The notes under the pieces: generated by a model
Told to the model about the DNA's origin: nothing
Databases searched by the model: none
What the model saw: only the letters and a program-made list of their open reading frames with translations
NCBI RefSeq assembly: GCF_002209355.2
Contig: NZ_CP106855.1
Coordinates: forward strand, 186,001 to 250,000
Direction of reading: 5' to 3'
Length of the DNA stretch: 64,000 nt
DNA from: Bdellovibrio sp. SKB1291214
GTDB taxonomy: Bacteria > Bdellovibrionota > Bdellovibrionia > Bdellovibrionales > Bdellovibrionaceae
Program-made: the position numbers and the translations under genes
Shown: positions 34,054-40,989 of the stretch, one piece after another
How the letters are laid out: the number at the start of each line of letters is the position of its first letter
Position numbering within the stretch: the first letter of the stretch is position 1

Positions 34054-34890
34054 ATGTTGAAAGCAGCTTGCTCTCTTATTATTTGCTTTATGCGTGACCA
34101 CGTAGTGCCCTGTTTGGGTCTGTCCGGTCACAGTTCGACAGCGCGTCTCATTTTGAGACAGGTGCTCTTACTGACGATCGTAGTGGGAACGGGTTTTTCC
34201 GCATACGCCGAAGGAGTTGTTTGTACCAAGATTTTTTCCCAGGAAGCGGCTCCCTATATCACCGAACGTGTCGCGAAAAATAAATTCGTCACCGATCGCC
34301 ACTTGCTCGATTACTCCAAGGAGCTTCACCCTGATTTTAAAAACAAGGTGGAAAGCCTTCGTGCGGAACAGCACTGGGTGGACCTGGGTGCTGGCAAAGC
34401 GACGGCGCAAATCGACCTGATCAAGTCCTTTGATGATAAATCCCAAGCCCCTTTCGCAACGGCAGTCGCTTTTAAATTAGACCGCTGGTTTGCACCACGC
34501 TCTTATAATGGAAAATTGAAAGTTGCCGAGGGGGCTTACGAATTGCAACCCACGGCTGCATGGAAAAAGGCTGACTTAGTCACCGATGTTTATGGAGTTT
34601 TGTCCTATACGGGTGAACTTGGCGTTGCTTTACAAAAAACTTTCGACATGATGACCGTCGGAGGAGAACTTTATATTTTAACACTACCCTACGGCACACA
34701 AATCCAACGGGGTGAGAATAAATTAGTTCTGACCGAATTCCTAAAGACGGTGCCAGGAATCAAAGTTGACGGTGATAACATACAAATCAAAATCACTAAG
34801 ACTCACGAAAATATTTTCGTCCCATCGCTGCGCATGGTCCGCTATACAGACGGCGGACCACCCCTCAGATTGTTTGAAATCATCCCTTAA
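34054..34890 (+). CDS. Exported methyltransferase-like protein
   Basis: The 278-residue product starts at the ATG at 34054 (AGAG ribosome-binding site) and has a signal-peptide-like segment unusually far in, at about residues 34-54 (VLLLTIVVGTGFSAYAEG). A later start (such as GTG 34161) would give a short signal. The mature part looks like a class I SAM methyltransferase: WVDLGAGKATAQIDLI (motif I) and KADLVTDVYGVLSY plus MMTVGGELYILTLPYGT. Methyltransferases normally work in the cytoplasm where SAM is present, so an exported one is odd. The stop overlaps the convergent esterase stop by 4 bp. Confidence 0.72.
   Translation: MLKAACSLIICFMRDHVVPCLGLSGHSSTARLILRQVLLLTIVVGTGFSAYAEGVVCTKIFSQEAAPYITERVAKNKFVTDRHLLDYSKELHPDFKNKVESLRAEQHWVDLGAGKATAQIDLIKSFDDKSQAPFATAVAFKLDRWFAPRSYNGKLKVAEGAYELQPTAAWKKADLVTDVYGVLSYTGELGVALQKTFDMMTVGGELYILTLPYGTQIQRGENKLVLTEFLKTVPGIKVDGDNIQIKITKTHENIFVPSLRMVRYTDGGPPLRLFEIIP
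34145..34159. repeat. GTCTCA-N3-TGAGAC palindrome, copy 1
   Basis: GTCTCA-TTT-TGAGAC near the 5' end of the exported methyltransferase-like gene. The same 12 defined bases occur at 47197-47211 and 54340-54354. Copies 1 and 3 also share flanking bases and differ only at one central base. Confidence 0.8.
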
Positions 34891-35903
34891 AGACTTTTAA
34901 AGAAATCCCACATCACGTCATTTGCTGAAATCGCGTTGGATGGGGAACTTCCCATCAATCCAGCACGGGGTTTCGCGCCACCCGGCCAAGAATGCTTACC
35001 GGTCTCTGTCACACACAGTTGGACTGCACCCGCTTTGCATTGATAGCGATCGCAATAAGCGCCGGCTTTATCTAATATTCGGTGCGGCTTTGCCTCACAA
35101 GACTCTAATGCCACCCACTTTTCGATAGTTTTAGGGACAGATACGAACTCAGTCACTTGAGATTTATCCTTGAAAGCTTCGGCTCCAGCTCCGCCATTGA
35201 ACTGAACGTGGTCGTCATCTTTCGCATGGATATGCAGAATCGAAACCGGCTTTTTTGGAGAACAATCTTTAGTATTATCTGTTCCCGCCACCGCAGCTAT
35301 GGCTTTAAAAATATCAGAAGCCTCGCAGGCCAGACGATAAGACATCATCCCCCCATTCGACATACCTGCCGCAAAAACTTTTTGCGAATCAACATTCAAC
35401 TGCCCAGACACTTTTTTAAAAACTTCGCGGATAAAGCCCACATCATCGATATTGTTATCACGCCCTTTTCCACAACAATTCCCTGCGTTCCAAGTCGCAA
35501 ACTTTCCCGACTTAAACTGTGAAGACCCATTAGGAAAAACCGCAATAAACCCTTCAGATTCAGATTTAGAAATCTGCTTATAATATTTCTCGGTGGCCTG
35601 AATCTCCATATCACCGCCACCACCATGTAAAACAAAAAGCACCGGCATCGGCGTCGAAGCCTTATAAGAGTTCGGGACGTGAACCATATAAAAACGCTCC
35701 ATCCCCCCAAAAGAAAACGAAAACGTATGATTTCCCGATTTCAAAATCCGAAGCGAGGAATCGCCCGTCACCGCAGGTGCAGGCTTTGCCGCCTGTTTCT
35801 CAATAATTCTTTCCTTAATCTTATCGCGAAAATACCCAGCTCGGGCACTCCCACCCCAAAATCCAAAAACCAAAGCCAAAACAAAAACCACTTTTCTCTT
35901 CAT
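34887..35903 (-). CDS. Secreted PHB-depolymerase/LpqC-type esterase
   Basis: The 338-residue alpha/beta hydrolase has a signal peptide (cleaved near ARAG). The oxyanion-hole loop is LHGGGG (92-97), the nucleophile S182 lies in AAGMSNGGMMS, an acidic residue follows in HIHAKDDDH (about 225-231), and the His in GKHSWPGG. This set is typical of the family of PHB depolymerases and feruloyl or acetylxylan esterases. CCGKGRD and other cysteines suggest disulfides. The substrate may be prey storage polymer or ester-linked material, but cannot be set from sequence. Confidence 0.88.
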   Translation of the reverse strand: MKRKVVFVLALVFGFWGGSARAGYFRDKIKERIIEKQAAKPAPAVTGDSSLRILKSGNHTFSFSFGGMERFYMVHVPNSYKASTPMPVLFVLHGGGGDMEIQATEKYYKQISKSESEGFIAVFPNGSSQFKSGKFATWNAGNCCGKGRDNNIDDVGFIREVFKKVSGQLNVDSQKVFAAGMSNGGMMSYRLACEASDIFKAIAAVAGTDNTKDCSPKKPVSILHIHAKDDDHVQFNGGAGAEAFKDKSQVTEFVSVPKTIEKWVALESCEAKPHRILDKAGAYCDRYQCKAGAVQLCVTETGKHSWPGGAKPRAGLMGSSPSNAISANDVMWDFFKSL

Positions 35904-35936
35904 CCCTCAAGAATACGAAGCCGAGATCAGAGCGAT

Positions 35937-36015
35937 CAAGGTTTCAAAGGTCGAGCCGAGGGCACGCAGGCCGACGCAGAGGCCGCCTGGGATTTTTGCG
36001 ACCTTTGAAGCCTTG
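35937..36015. repeat. Long-loop inverted repeat in divergent intergenic region
   Basis: Arm 35937-35953 (CAAGGTTTCAAAGGTCG) pairs with 35999-36015 (CGACCTTTGAAGCCTTG), with one mismatch. The 45-nt loop is GC-rich with repeated GGCCGACGCAGAGGCC-like blocks. The outer flanks (CCGAG and CTCGG) can extend the stem. It lies between the divergent esterase and the gene at 36130 and is more GC-rich than its surroundings. Confidence 0.7.
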
Positions 36016-36129
36016 CGTCGCGGCGAGCCAAACCGCTCGGTCTTGACAAAGGTTGATGTGACCGAAATTATTGAAGATAATGACAACTAGTGCCGAGGAT
36101 CGGTGCTTATTGTATTTGGGGGGAAGTCG

Positions 36130-36636
36130 ATGGAAAAAATCAGCTGGATTAAAGAACTTGTGAAAGCTGAACAACAAATGGAAGAGTCCGGACTTATTGA
36201 TATGAGTTTCGGCTTTGACGCTGACAAGATTCTTGTGAGCGAAACTATCCAGTTCCTGTTGGCTCTAAAAACAGAATTTGTAGATTCATCTTCAGCATTT
36301 AACGAGCTTAAGCCTTCAGCTTTGGGTCGTATTAAAATCTACGGTATTGCAAAAACTCACGCAGACTTTATGTTGTTCCGTAACGGCTTCAAAATGATTT
36401 TCTCATTAAAAGGCCCAGGACAAATCAGCGTTCGCTTTAACTTCATCGGTACAAACTACATCCCAACTCCGGGTGCTGCGGAAGCGCAAGCTACCAACGT
36501 GATGGACGAACATATCGTTGAAGCCAAATGGGGTGCGTTTGGTGAGTTAGTATGGACTTACCAAAACCAACCAGTGAAGCTGGAATACATGGTTCGCCAC
36601 TACTTAACTTTGTTCATCAAAGAAAGTTCAAAATAA
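36130..36636 (+). CDS. Hypothetical cytoplasmic protein
   Basis: The ATG at 36130 follows a GGGGGGAAG ribosome-binding site and gives 168 residues. There is no signal or membrane segment. The sequence has a helical N-terminal part (ISWIKELVKAEQQMEESG) and a mixed part with aromatic-rich strands (IKIYGIAKTHADFMLF, ISVRFNFIGTNYIP, VWTYQNQPVKLEYMVRHYLTLFI). I recognise no family. Its own terminator follows, so it is probably a single-gene unit. Confidence 0.78.
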   Translation: MEKISWIKELVKAEQQMEESGLIDMSFGFDADKILVSETIQFLLALKTEFVDSSSAFNELKPSALGRIKIYGIAKTHADFMLFRNGFKMIFSLKGPGQISVRFNFIGTNYIPTPGAAEAQATNVMDEHIVEAKWGAFGELVWTYQNQPVKLEYMVRHYLTLFIKESSK

Positions 36637-36644
36637 ATTCAACT

Positions 36645-36673
36645 TAGAGGGAGCCACAAGCTCCCTTTTTTAT
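36645..36673 (+). terminator. Intrinsic terminator before the Flp pilin gene
   Basis: GGGAGC-CACAA-GCTCCC followed by TTTTTTATTTT: 6-bp stem extended by A/T pairs, 5-nt loop and T-run. It separates the gene ending at 36636 from the pilin operon, so pilin needs its own promoter in 36674-36753. Confidence 0.92.
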
Positions 36674-36697
36674 TTTCCGCCGTCGCTTTGTCCGCCA

Positions 36698-36771
36698 AAC
36701 GGGATGCAATCTCGTTTTTCTTCGATTATAGAACTGCTCCCGTTTTGCATTCCAACCTCCATCCGGAGGTT
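36698..36771 (+). promoter_or_regulatory. Flp pilin leader: alternative stems and SD-sequestering hairpin
   Basis: AACCTCC (36754-36760) pairs perfectly with GGAGGTT (36765-36771), burying the ribosome-binding site 2 bases before the ATG at 36774. Upstream, AACGGG (36698-36703) can pair with CCCGTT (36739-36744) and the adjacent ATGCAA (36704-36709) with TTGCAT (36745-36750). These two stems cross each other and so are mutually exclusive. Confidence 0.65.
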
Positions 36772-36773
36772 CT

Positions 36774-37049
36774 ATGAACACAAAAAGAATTTTAAAAAAC
36801 CAAAAGGGCCAAGGCCTGATCGAATATTTAATTATCGTAGCGATTGTAGCCGTGGGCAGTATCGCCGTCATCAAAGTCGTGGGCGCTAACATCGACGTTC
36901 AATTTGCCAATGTCGCAAAAGCCCTGGGTGGCGACTCTCAAAAAATTGCAGCCAAAGAAGTGACGGAAGGTATGTACAAAAAACGCGATTTCGGAAATTT
37001 CTTTGAGGACGCCGTCAATGACAAGTCCAACAAATCTAAAGGCAAATAA
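36774..37049 (+). CDS. flp: Flp/Tad-type major pilin
   Basis: The 91-residue prepilin has a short positive leader (MNTKRILKNQKG) and the Flp processing motif: after cleavage at KG, residues QGLIEY put Glu at +5 and Tyr at +6. The hydrophobic helix LIIVAIVAVGSIAVIKVVG follows, then a short charged tail. Flp pilins form thin bundled fibres for surface attachment. The gene's ribosome-binding site is inside a hairpin, and the next gene starts inside its 3' end (32-bp overlap). Confidence 0.93.
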   Translation: MNTKRILKNQKGQGLIEYLIIVAIVAVGSIAVIKVVGANIDVQFANVAKALGGDSQKIAAKEVTEGMYKKRDFGNFFEDAVNDKSNKSKGK

Positions 37050-37422
37050 GGGGCAAGGATTTATTGAGGCGGTGCTAGTGCTTCCTGTGGCACTAGCTTT
37101 TATCTCCGTTCTGATTTTTGCAAGCTACCGCTCGCTGGTTTATTTTTATGCGGATGCAGCTTTGCACGAAGCCATGATCTGCACCGATTCCACCGCCGCC
37201 TCTGAATGTGAACGAGAGTTTGAGGAACATATTCGAAAGATCCTTCTTAAAAACGAAACGGTTAAAATAAACCTTGGCAAATATGGCAGCGGAAAATCGT
37301 TCCGCGTTACCGGAAAAGCCCTCATTAACGTTCCCACCAAGCGTCAAGACACAACCAAGGCAAAGTTTTGGCAAACCAAAATGACGATTCAAAAAGAAAT
37401 GAAATTTCCTCTAAAGGGTTAA
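37018..37422 (+). CDS. TadE-like pseudopilin
   Basis: The 134-residue protein overlaps the pilin gene in another frame. Its leader ends ANKG, then QGFIEAVLVLPVALAFISVLIFASY: Glu at +5 of the cleaved form and the 'E-x-x-L-x-L-P' helix of TadE/TadF proteins. The remainder includes two Cys (MICTDSTAASECE) and a basic C-terminal half. TadE proteins are processed by the TadV peptidase and help start pilus assembly. Confidence 0.85.
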   Translation: MTSPTNLKANKGQGFIEAVLVLPVALAFISVLIFASYRSLVYFYADAALHEAMICTDSTAASECEREFEEHIRKILLKNETVKINLGKYGSGKSFRVTGKALINVPTKRQDTTKAKFWQTKMTIQKEMKFPLKG

Positions 37423-37424
37423 AC

Positions 37425-38144
37425 ATGCGAAAAATAAATCAAAAAGGTTTCGCGCTGGCGATGATGGTCCCGCTGCTGCCGGTCCTACTTGCAATGGGCT
37501 TAGCATCTTATGCGGCGATGACATTTCTTCAAATCGAACAACGGTTCAGCTACACCTGCCGCTCGGGCAATTTGTTAGGACAAACCAAAGCGGGAAAGCA
37601 GATTGATGCTCTTTTAAAACTCAATCCAAAAGCCTCAAAACTCATCTCTGACGAGAGAAAGGCCCAGGCTGAATTAGCACTGGCGATCTCTATAAAAGAC
37701 GTCCCTGGAGCAACCAAAGCGCAACTAAAAATCAACAGTATTCACGCCAAACAGGAAGTTTTGAACATCCGGCAAAAAGCGATCATCCAACAGGGTAATC
37801 TCGCTCTAACGAACGCCCAACAAAGTACCTCTCGAGAATTGGGTCTGATGACTACAAAAATTATTGATTATCGAAGCTTATTTGACACCTCGGCGCGGGT
37901 TACCAGTAGCTCTTATCCCAAGCTGTCCGTCTCTCCGGAAGGAACGGACATTGCTCCGATATACAGAACGGACTCTGACATCGAGCAAAAGCAAGTGTTG
38001 GTCCACCGATGGCAATATGAGCTTAGGGTAAATCGTCATCTGCAAAGTTTGATATCCGGAAGTTTCAAATTTCAAAAATCATGTGCGGTCACAGTCACAG
38101 AAAAAGGGCAATCATGGGTTCCAAAAATTCTAAGGGACAAATAA
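37425..38144 (+). CDS. TadG/minor-pilin-like protein without Glu+5
   Basis: The ATG at 37425 lies 2 bp after the TadE-like stop and gives 239 residues. The leader MRKINQKG is followed by FALAMMVPLLPVLLAMGLASYAAM, a class III-type signal and helix, but position +5 is Met rather than Glu. That is a trait of tip or initiator pseudopilins such as GspK in type II systems. A long helical middle (about 60-145, Lys/Ala/Gln-rich) and a beta-rich C-terminus follow. Assignment to the Tad locus rests on position and the leader. Confidence 0.75.
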   Translation: MRKINQKGFALAMMVPLLPVLLAMGLASYAAMTFLQIEQRFSYTCRSGNLLGQTKAGKQIDALLKLNPKASKLISDERKAQAELALAISIKDVPGATKAQLKINSIHAKQEVLNIRQKAIIQQGNLALTNAQQSTSRELGLMTTKIIDYRSLFDTSARVTSSSYPKLSVSPEGTDIAPIYRTDSDIEQKQVLVHRWQYELRVNRHLQSLISGSFKFQKSCAVTVTEKGQSWVPKILRDK

Positions 38145-38317
38145 TGATCGAAACGTCCCTGTTCATGTTTTTTATTCTACTGATTTTCTGTATCGGGTTT
38201 AGCAGGTTTCAAGAACACAAAGGTCAAGGTCGCTCGGGCTATCAAGGATTTAAAAGTTATGAAAATATTAAACAAAGAAATCAAAGCTTCCAGTTTTCTA
38301 AAGACGTCTCACGATAA
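38114..38317 (+). CDS. Tiny TadE-like pseudopilin
   Basis: The 67-residue protein starts at the ATG at 38114 inside the preceding gene. MGSKNSKG precedes QIMIETSLFMFFILLIFCIGF: cleavage after KG would leave Glu at +5 and a hydrophobic helix, exactly the Flp/TadE geometry. The rest is a short basic tail that reads HKGQGRSGYQGF. It overlaps the next gene by 59 bp in a different frame. The small size is unusual for TadE and closer to a pilin subunit. Confidence 0.75.
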   Translation: MGSKNSKGQIMIETSLFMFFILLIFCIGFSRFQEHKGQGRSGYQGFKSYENIKQRNQSFQFSKDVSR

Positions 38318-38789
38318 GTTCCAGAACTTAAAGTTCGAACATAAATTACTTATCGCAGGATTTATTGTCATCGGAGCGTTTGCTATTCTTCACAACAAAC
38401 CAGCCACGCCTGTTGTTGAAACACGTCAGGAAGTCGCTCCGGAATCCGTGGACACTTACATTCCCCATGGATTCACCTTGATTCCTTTAGAAATTTCCAA
38501 CTCCGATGCTCTCGCATCAATTATGGGAGACATGGGTGGAGTGGTGGACCTTTACCTTACACAAACTGACTCACGCAAGGGAGGAATCCGAGTTGCTTCC
38601 CGAGTAAAGCTATTACGGGCTCCACGCAACCCGGAGCAATTCGCTGTCTTGGTCAAAGAATCAGAAGGACAACGCATTCTGCAATACAGTGGCCCCTTTT
38701 TAGCTGTAGTTCAGAACCCTGACGTCCGTGGCGGAAAACTTGCCGCAGAAAAACAACAAAACTCTGTGCGCATCGACTACGCGAACTAG
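38259..38789 (+). CDS. CpaB/RcpC-like pilus assembly protein
   Basis: The 176-residue protein has one membrane segment (about 32-46, LLIAGFIVIGAFAIL) and a periplasmic domain. It opens VDTYIPHGFTLIPLEISNSDALASIMGDMGGVVDLYL, the SAF-like part of CpaB/RcpC in which the 'IP-G' phrase and DLYL strand are typical. A second strand region is KLLRAPRNPEQFAVLVKESEGQRILQY. RcpC proteins link the secretin and peptidoglycan. It is shorter than most CpaB proteins (about 260-300) and appears to have only one SAF unit. Confidence 0.78.
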   Translation: MKILNKEIKASSFLKTSHDKFQNLKFEHKLLIAGFIVIGAFAILHNKPATPVVETRQEVAPESVDTYIPHGFTLIPLEISNSDALASIMGDMGGVVDLYLTQTDSRKGGIRVASRVKLLRAPRNPEQFAVLVKESEGQRILQYSGPFLAVVQNPDVRGGKLAAEKQQNSVRIDYAN

Positions 38790-38797
38790 GAAATATT

Positions 38798-39667
38798 ATG
38801 AAACAGTTCTTCTTCGCCTTTTTTTCAGTTCTCTTAAGCATCGATACAATCGCCGCAGTTATTGTTCAGTCGCCGACTTCATCACGTGAAGAATACAATG
38901 CATTTATAAAGTCACACGCTGAAGCCGTATCCTACGTTCGATATTTTACAGACAAACTTCAAAGTAATTCTCATCAGGAGGACCTTCTTTACAAGATTGC
39001 GGAACGCTTAGATGCTTCACCCAAAGAAATTCTTTTACAGTTGCGCACTATCGAATCCGGTGCAGCTCTAAGCGCAACATCAATAAATTTCATCTATGAT
39101 TTATCAAATAAACTTCAAGAACGTAGCGAATTTAAAAACAATACAGAATTAAAGACCCTTCAATGCAAAGTGCGTGGCCTTTTAAGCGTGCCTTTAGAAA
39201 CATGTGCCAAGGTCAAAGTCGACATTCAAGCTATCACTCGTCAGTGGCCAACCACAGACACATTACTGATCGAATCTGTTCCGTATGACCTTACGACCGG
39301 GATATCTTTAGAGATCTCGTCGGAGGCCGCCTATCAATTCACATTGCTATCGAATACTCACAAGGCCATCCTTTTTAGGGGAACTTTTGTTCAACTGATG
39401 CAACAGCATTTCGTCCCCGAACCGATGGTATCAGGCACCTGCGACGCATTTTCAGCCGCCATCGATGATTTCACCATTGCCAGCAATGGACTGATTTTCT
39501 TTAATCCAAATTGCACAAAATCGATCAAGACTCCGCAAACAGAAAGCCATTTTATTCAGTGGGTGGAGAAAAATAAATATTGGGTTTACCCAGCGGGTGT
39601 CTTACTCATAGGTGGAGCTGGGGCATACGCTCTTAAAGATAAAAAAATCGTTGTGACGAAACCCTAG
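38798..39667 (+). CDS. Exported protein with C-terminal anchor, unknown
   Basis: The 289-residue protein follows the CpaB-like gene by 8 bp. It has a signal peptide (FFFAFFSVLLSIDTIAA) and a C-terminal hydrophobic segment (about 263-279, YPAGVLLIGGAGAYALKD). Between them is a helical half (about 30-130) and a beta-rich half with Cys residues (LQCKVRG, LETCAKV, SGTCDAF, NPNCTKS). Position suggests a role in the Tad pilus, but I cannot match it to a Tad component. Its stop overlaps the convergent amidohydrolase stop by 4 bp. Confidence 0.75.
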   Translation: MKQFFFAFFSVLLSIDTIAAVIVQSPTSSREEYNAFIKSHAEAVSYVRYFTDKLQSNSHQEDLLYKIAERLDASPKEILLQLRTIESGAALSATSINFIYDLSNKLQERSEFKNNTELKTLQCKVRGLLSVPLETCAKVKVDIQAITRQWPTTDTLLIESVPYDLTTGISLEISSEAAYQFTLLSNTHKAILFRGTFVQLMQQHFVPEPMVSGTCDAFSAAIDDFTIASNGLIFFNPNCTKSIKTPQTESHFIQWVEKNKYWVYPAGVLLIGGAGAYALKDKKIVVTKP

Positions 39668-40935
39668 GACTCTAAATCCAGAATTTGACCGTCAAAGAAA
39701 ACTTCCTGAATGCGATCGCCATCGATCACTGTCCACGAGTCGGTAAAAGTCGCATCAGGATGACCGTGATAAATCGCCAAATCACCAGTGAAACGTTTAA
39801 TACGATCTTTAGGGCTTTCTTCGAGAGCTTGTCTATTTGCGAAAAAAGATGAAGGTTCTATAGGGCTGTCGCAACCAAATGAAATTGGAATCTGCGCATT
39901 CTTCAAAGCTTCCCAGGGAAATGCATACGAATAAAGACCGCGCAGTTTTTGCTGCAACCACTTACGATCACTTAACCAGTGGCAAGGCTGCATATGGCAA
40001 CGTACGTGCAAGGGCTTCATCGCTTGAATTGTTTCTGGGCGCAGAACCTGTGCGTGCTCTAAATTCAAGCGTCCCACAAATCCCTGGGCAGAAATTTTGC
40101 GGGCTAACTTCACCATTTGATGAGCAGCTTCATCCCCAATCGTATGAACAGAAACTTCTAAACCGGCTGCCCAAGTCAATTTGAAAACTTCTTCGGCATC
40201 TTCTAATGACCACAGAGTTTTTCCAACGTTGTCACCTTCTCCATTGTATGGACGAGATAACAGAGCTGTTTCAGAGCCCAAAGATCCGTCATAGAAAAAT
40301 TTGATGCCTTTTGCTCGCAGTAAGCGACTCGGAGTTTTTCTGGCCATCAATACAGAGGCGATTGCACCGTCCAGCTGATTGAGCTCATGAACCGTATAGT
40401 TTTCCTCGATCGCCAGAGTCAGCTCGTTGGCCTCTTCCATTCCGACCAGTAGATTCCACAAAGAATCTGTGCAGGACATATCACGAATATGTGTAAAGCC
40501 CGCGCGGTTATACAGCTTGCAAGCAGCTAAGATTTGCTGACGCTGTTGAGCTTTTTCAAAGGGTGGAATCCTATCGAAACTTTGCAGATGATCCTTCTCG
40601 CTTAAAAGACCGGATTCGGATTGCAGTCCCAACTCTTTCAGGGCGGCAGAGTTCACCCAAGCCGTATGCCCATCTGCTCGCGCCAGATACACCGGATAGT
40701 TCGGGAAAATTTCATCTAATTGTTTTTTATTCGGAAGTCTTTTGTCGGGCCATTTGTTTTCGTCCCAGCCGAATCCCACGAGCCAACCACCTCGGAAAGC
40801 CGTCTTACCTTGAAGCTCCACATAGCGAATAGCCTCTGCACTGGGCAAATCAAACAGCATAAGACCCGTCGCAAATTCGCCGGTCGCCAAAAAGTGAGTA
40901 TGACTGTCATAAAGACGTGGGATCTTAAAAAGCAT
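39664..40935 (-). CDS. YtcJ-type metal-dependent amidohydrolase
   Basis: The 423-residue cytoplasmic enzyme belongs to the amidohydrolase_3 group. Metal-binding motifs are DSHTH (about 10-14), a second His in VSVHTIGDEAAH, NLEHAQVL, and a late Asp in ISFGCDSPIEPSS. The ADGHTAWVNSAALKELG phrase is typical of YtcJ. Substrates of this group are mostly unknown amides or imides. The start codon and its GAGGG ribosome-binding site lie inside the 3' arm of a terminator-like hairpin, so expression may depend on the upstream gene. Confidence 0.87.
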   Translation of the reverse strand: MLFKIPRLYDSHTHFLATGEFATGLMLFDLPSAEAIRYVELQGKTAFRGGWLVGFGWDENKWPDKRLPNKKQLDEIFPNYPVYLARADGHTAWVNSAALKELGLQSESGLLSEKDHLQSFDRIPPFEKAQQRQQILAACKLYNRAGFTHIRDMSCTDSLWNLLVGMEEANELTLAIEENYTVHELNQLDGAIASVLMARKTPSRLLRAKGIKFFYDGSLGSETALLSRPYNGEGDNVGKTLWSLEDAEEVFKLTWAAGLEVSVHTIGDEAAHQMVKLARKISAQGFVGRLNLEHAQVLRPETIQAMKPLHVRCHMQPCHWLSDRKWLQQKLRGLYSYAFPWEALKNAQIPISFGCDSPIEPSSFFANRQALEESPKDRIKRFTGDLAIYHGHPDATFTDSWTVIDGDRIQEVFFDGQILDLES

Positions 40936-40972
40936 AAGGCCCTCTGTTTTATCAGAAGGCCTTATGCTTTTT
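40927..40972 (-). terminator. Terminator hairpin overlapping next gene's SD and start
   Basis: Arms 40927-40946 and 40953-40972 pair over 20 bp with one G-U in the minus-strand RNA, with a 6-nt loop, and the 3' arm ends in TTTTT. It lies 17 bp after the stop of the Gly/Met-rich gene. The 3' arm holds the ribosome-binding site, ATG and first codons of the amidohydrolase gene. Confidence 0.88.
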
Positions 40973-40989
40973 AAGTTTTAATTTTTAAA

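Noticed and set aside
36698-36750. H-type RNA pseudoknot in the Flp pilin leader
   Set aside because: The two crossing stems would be joined by zero-length loops, which is not sterically reasonable, so alternative stems are the better reading.
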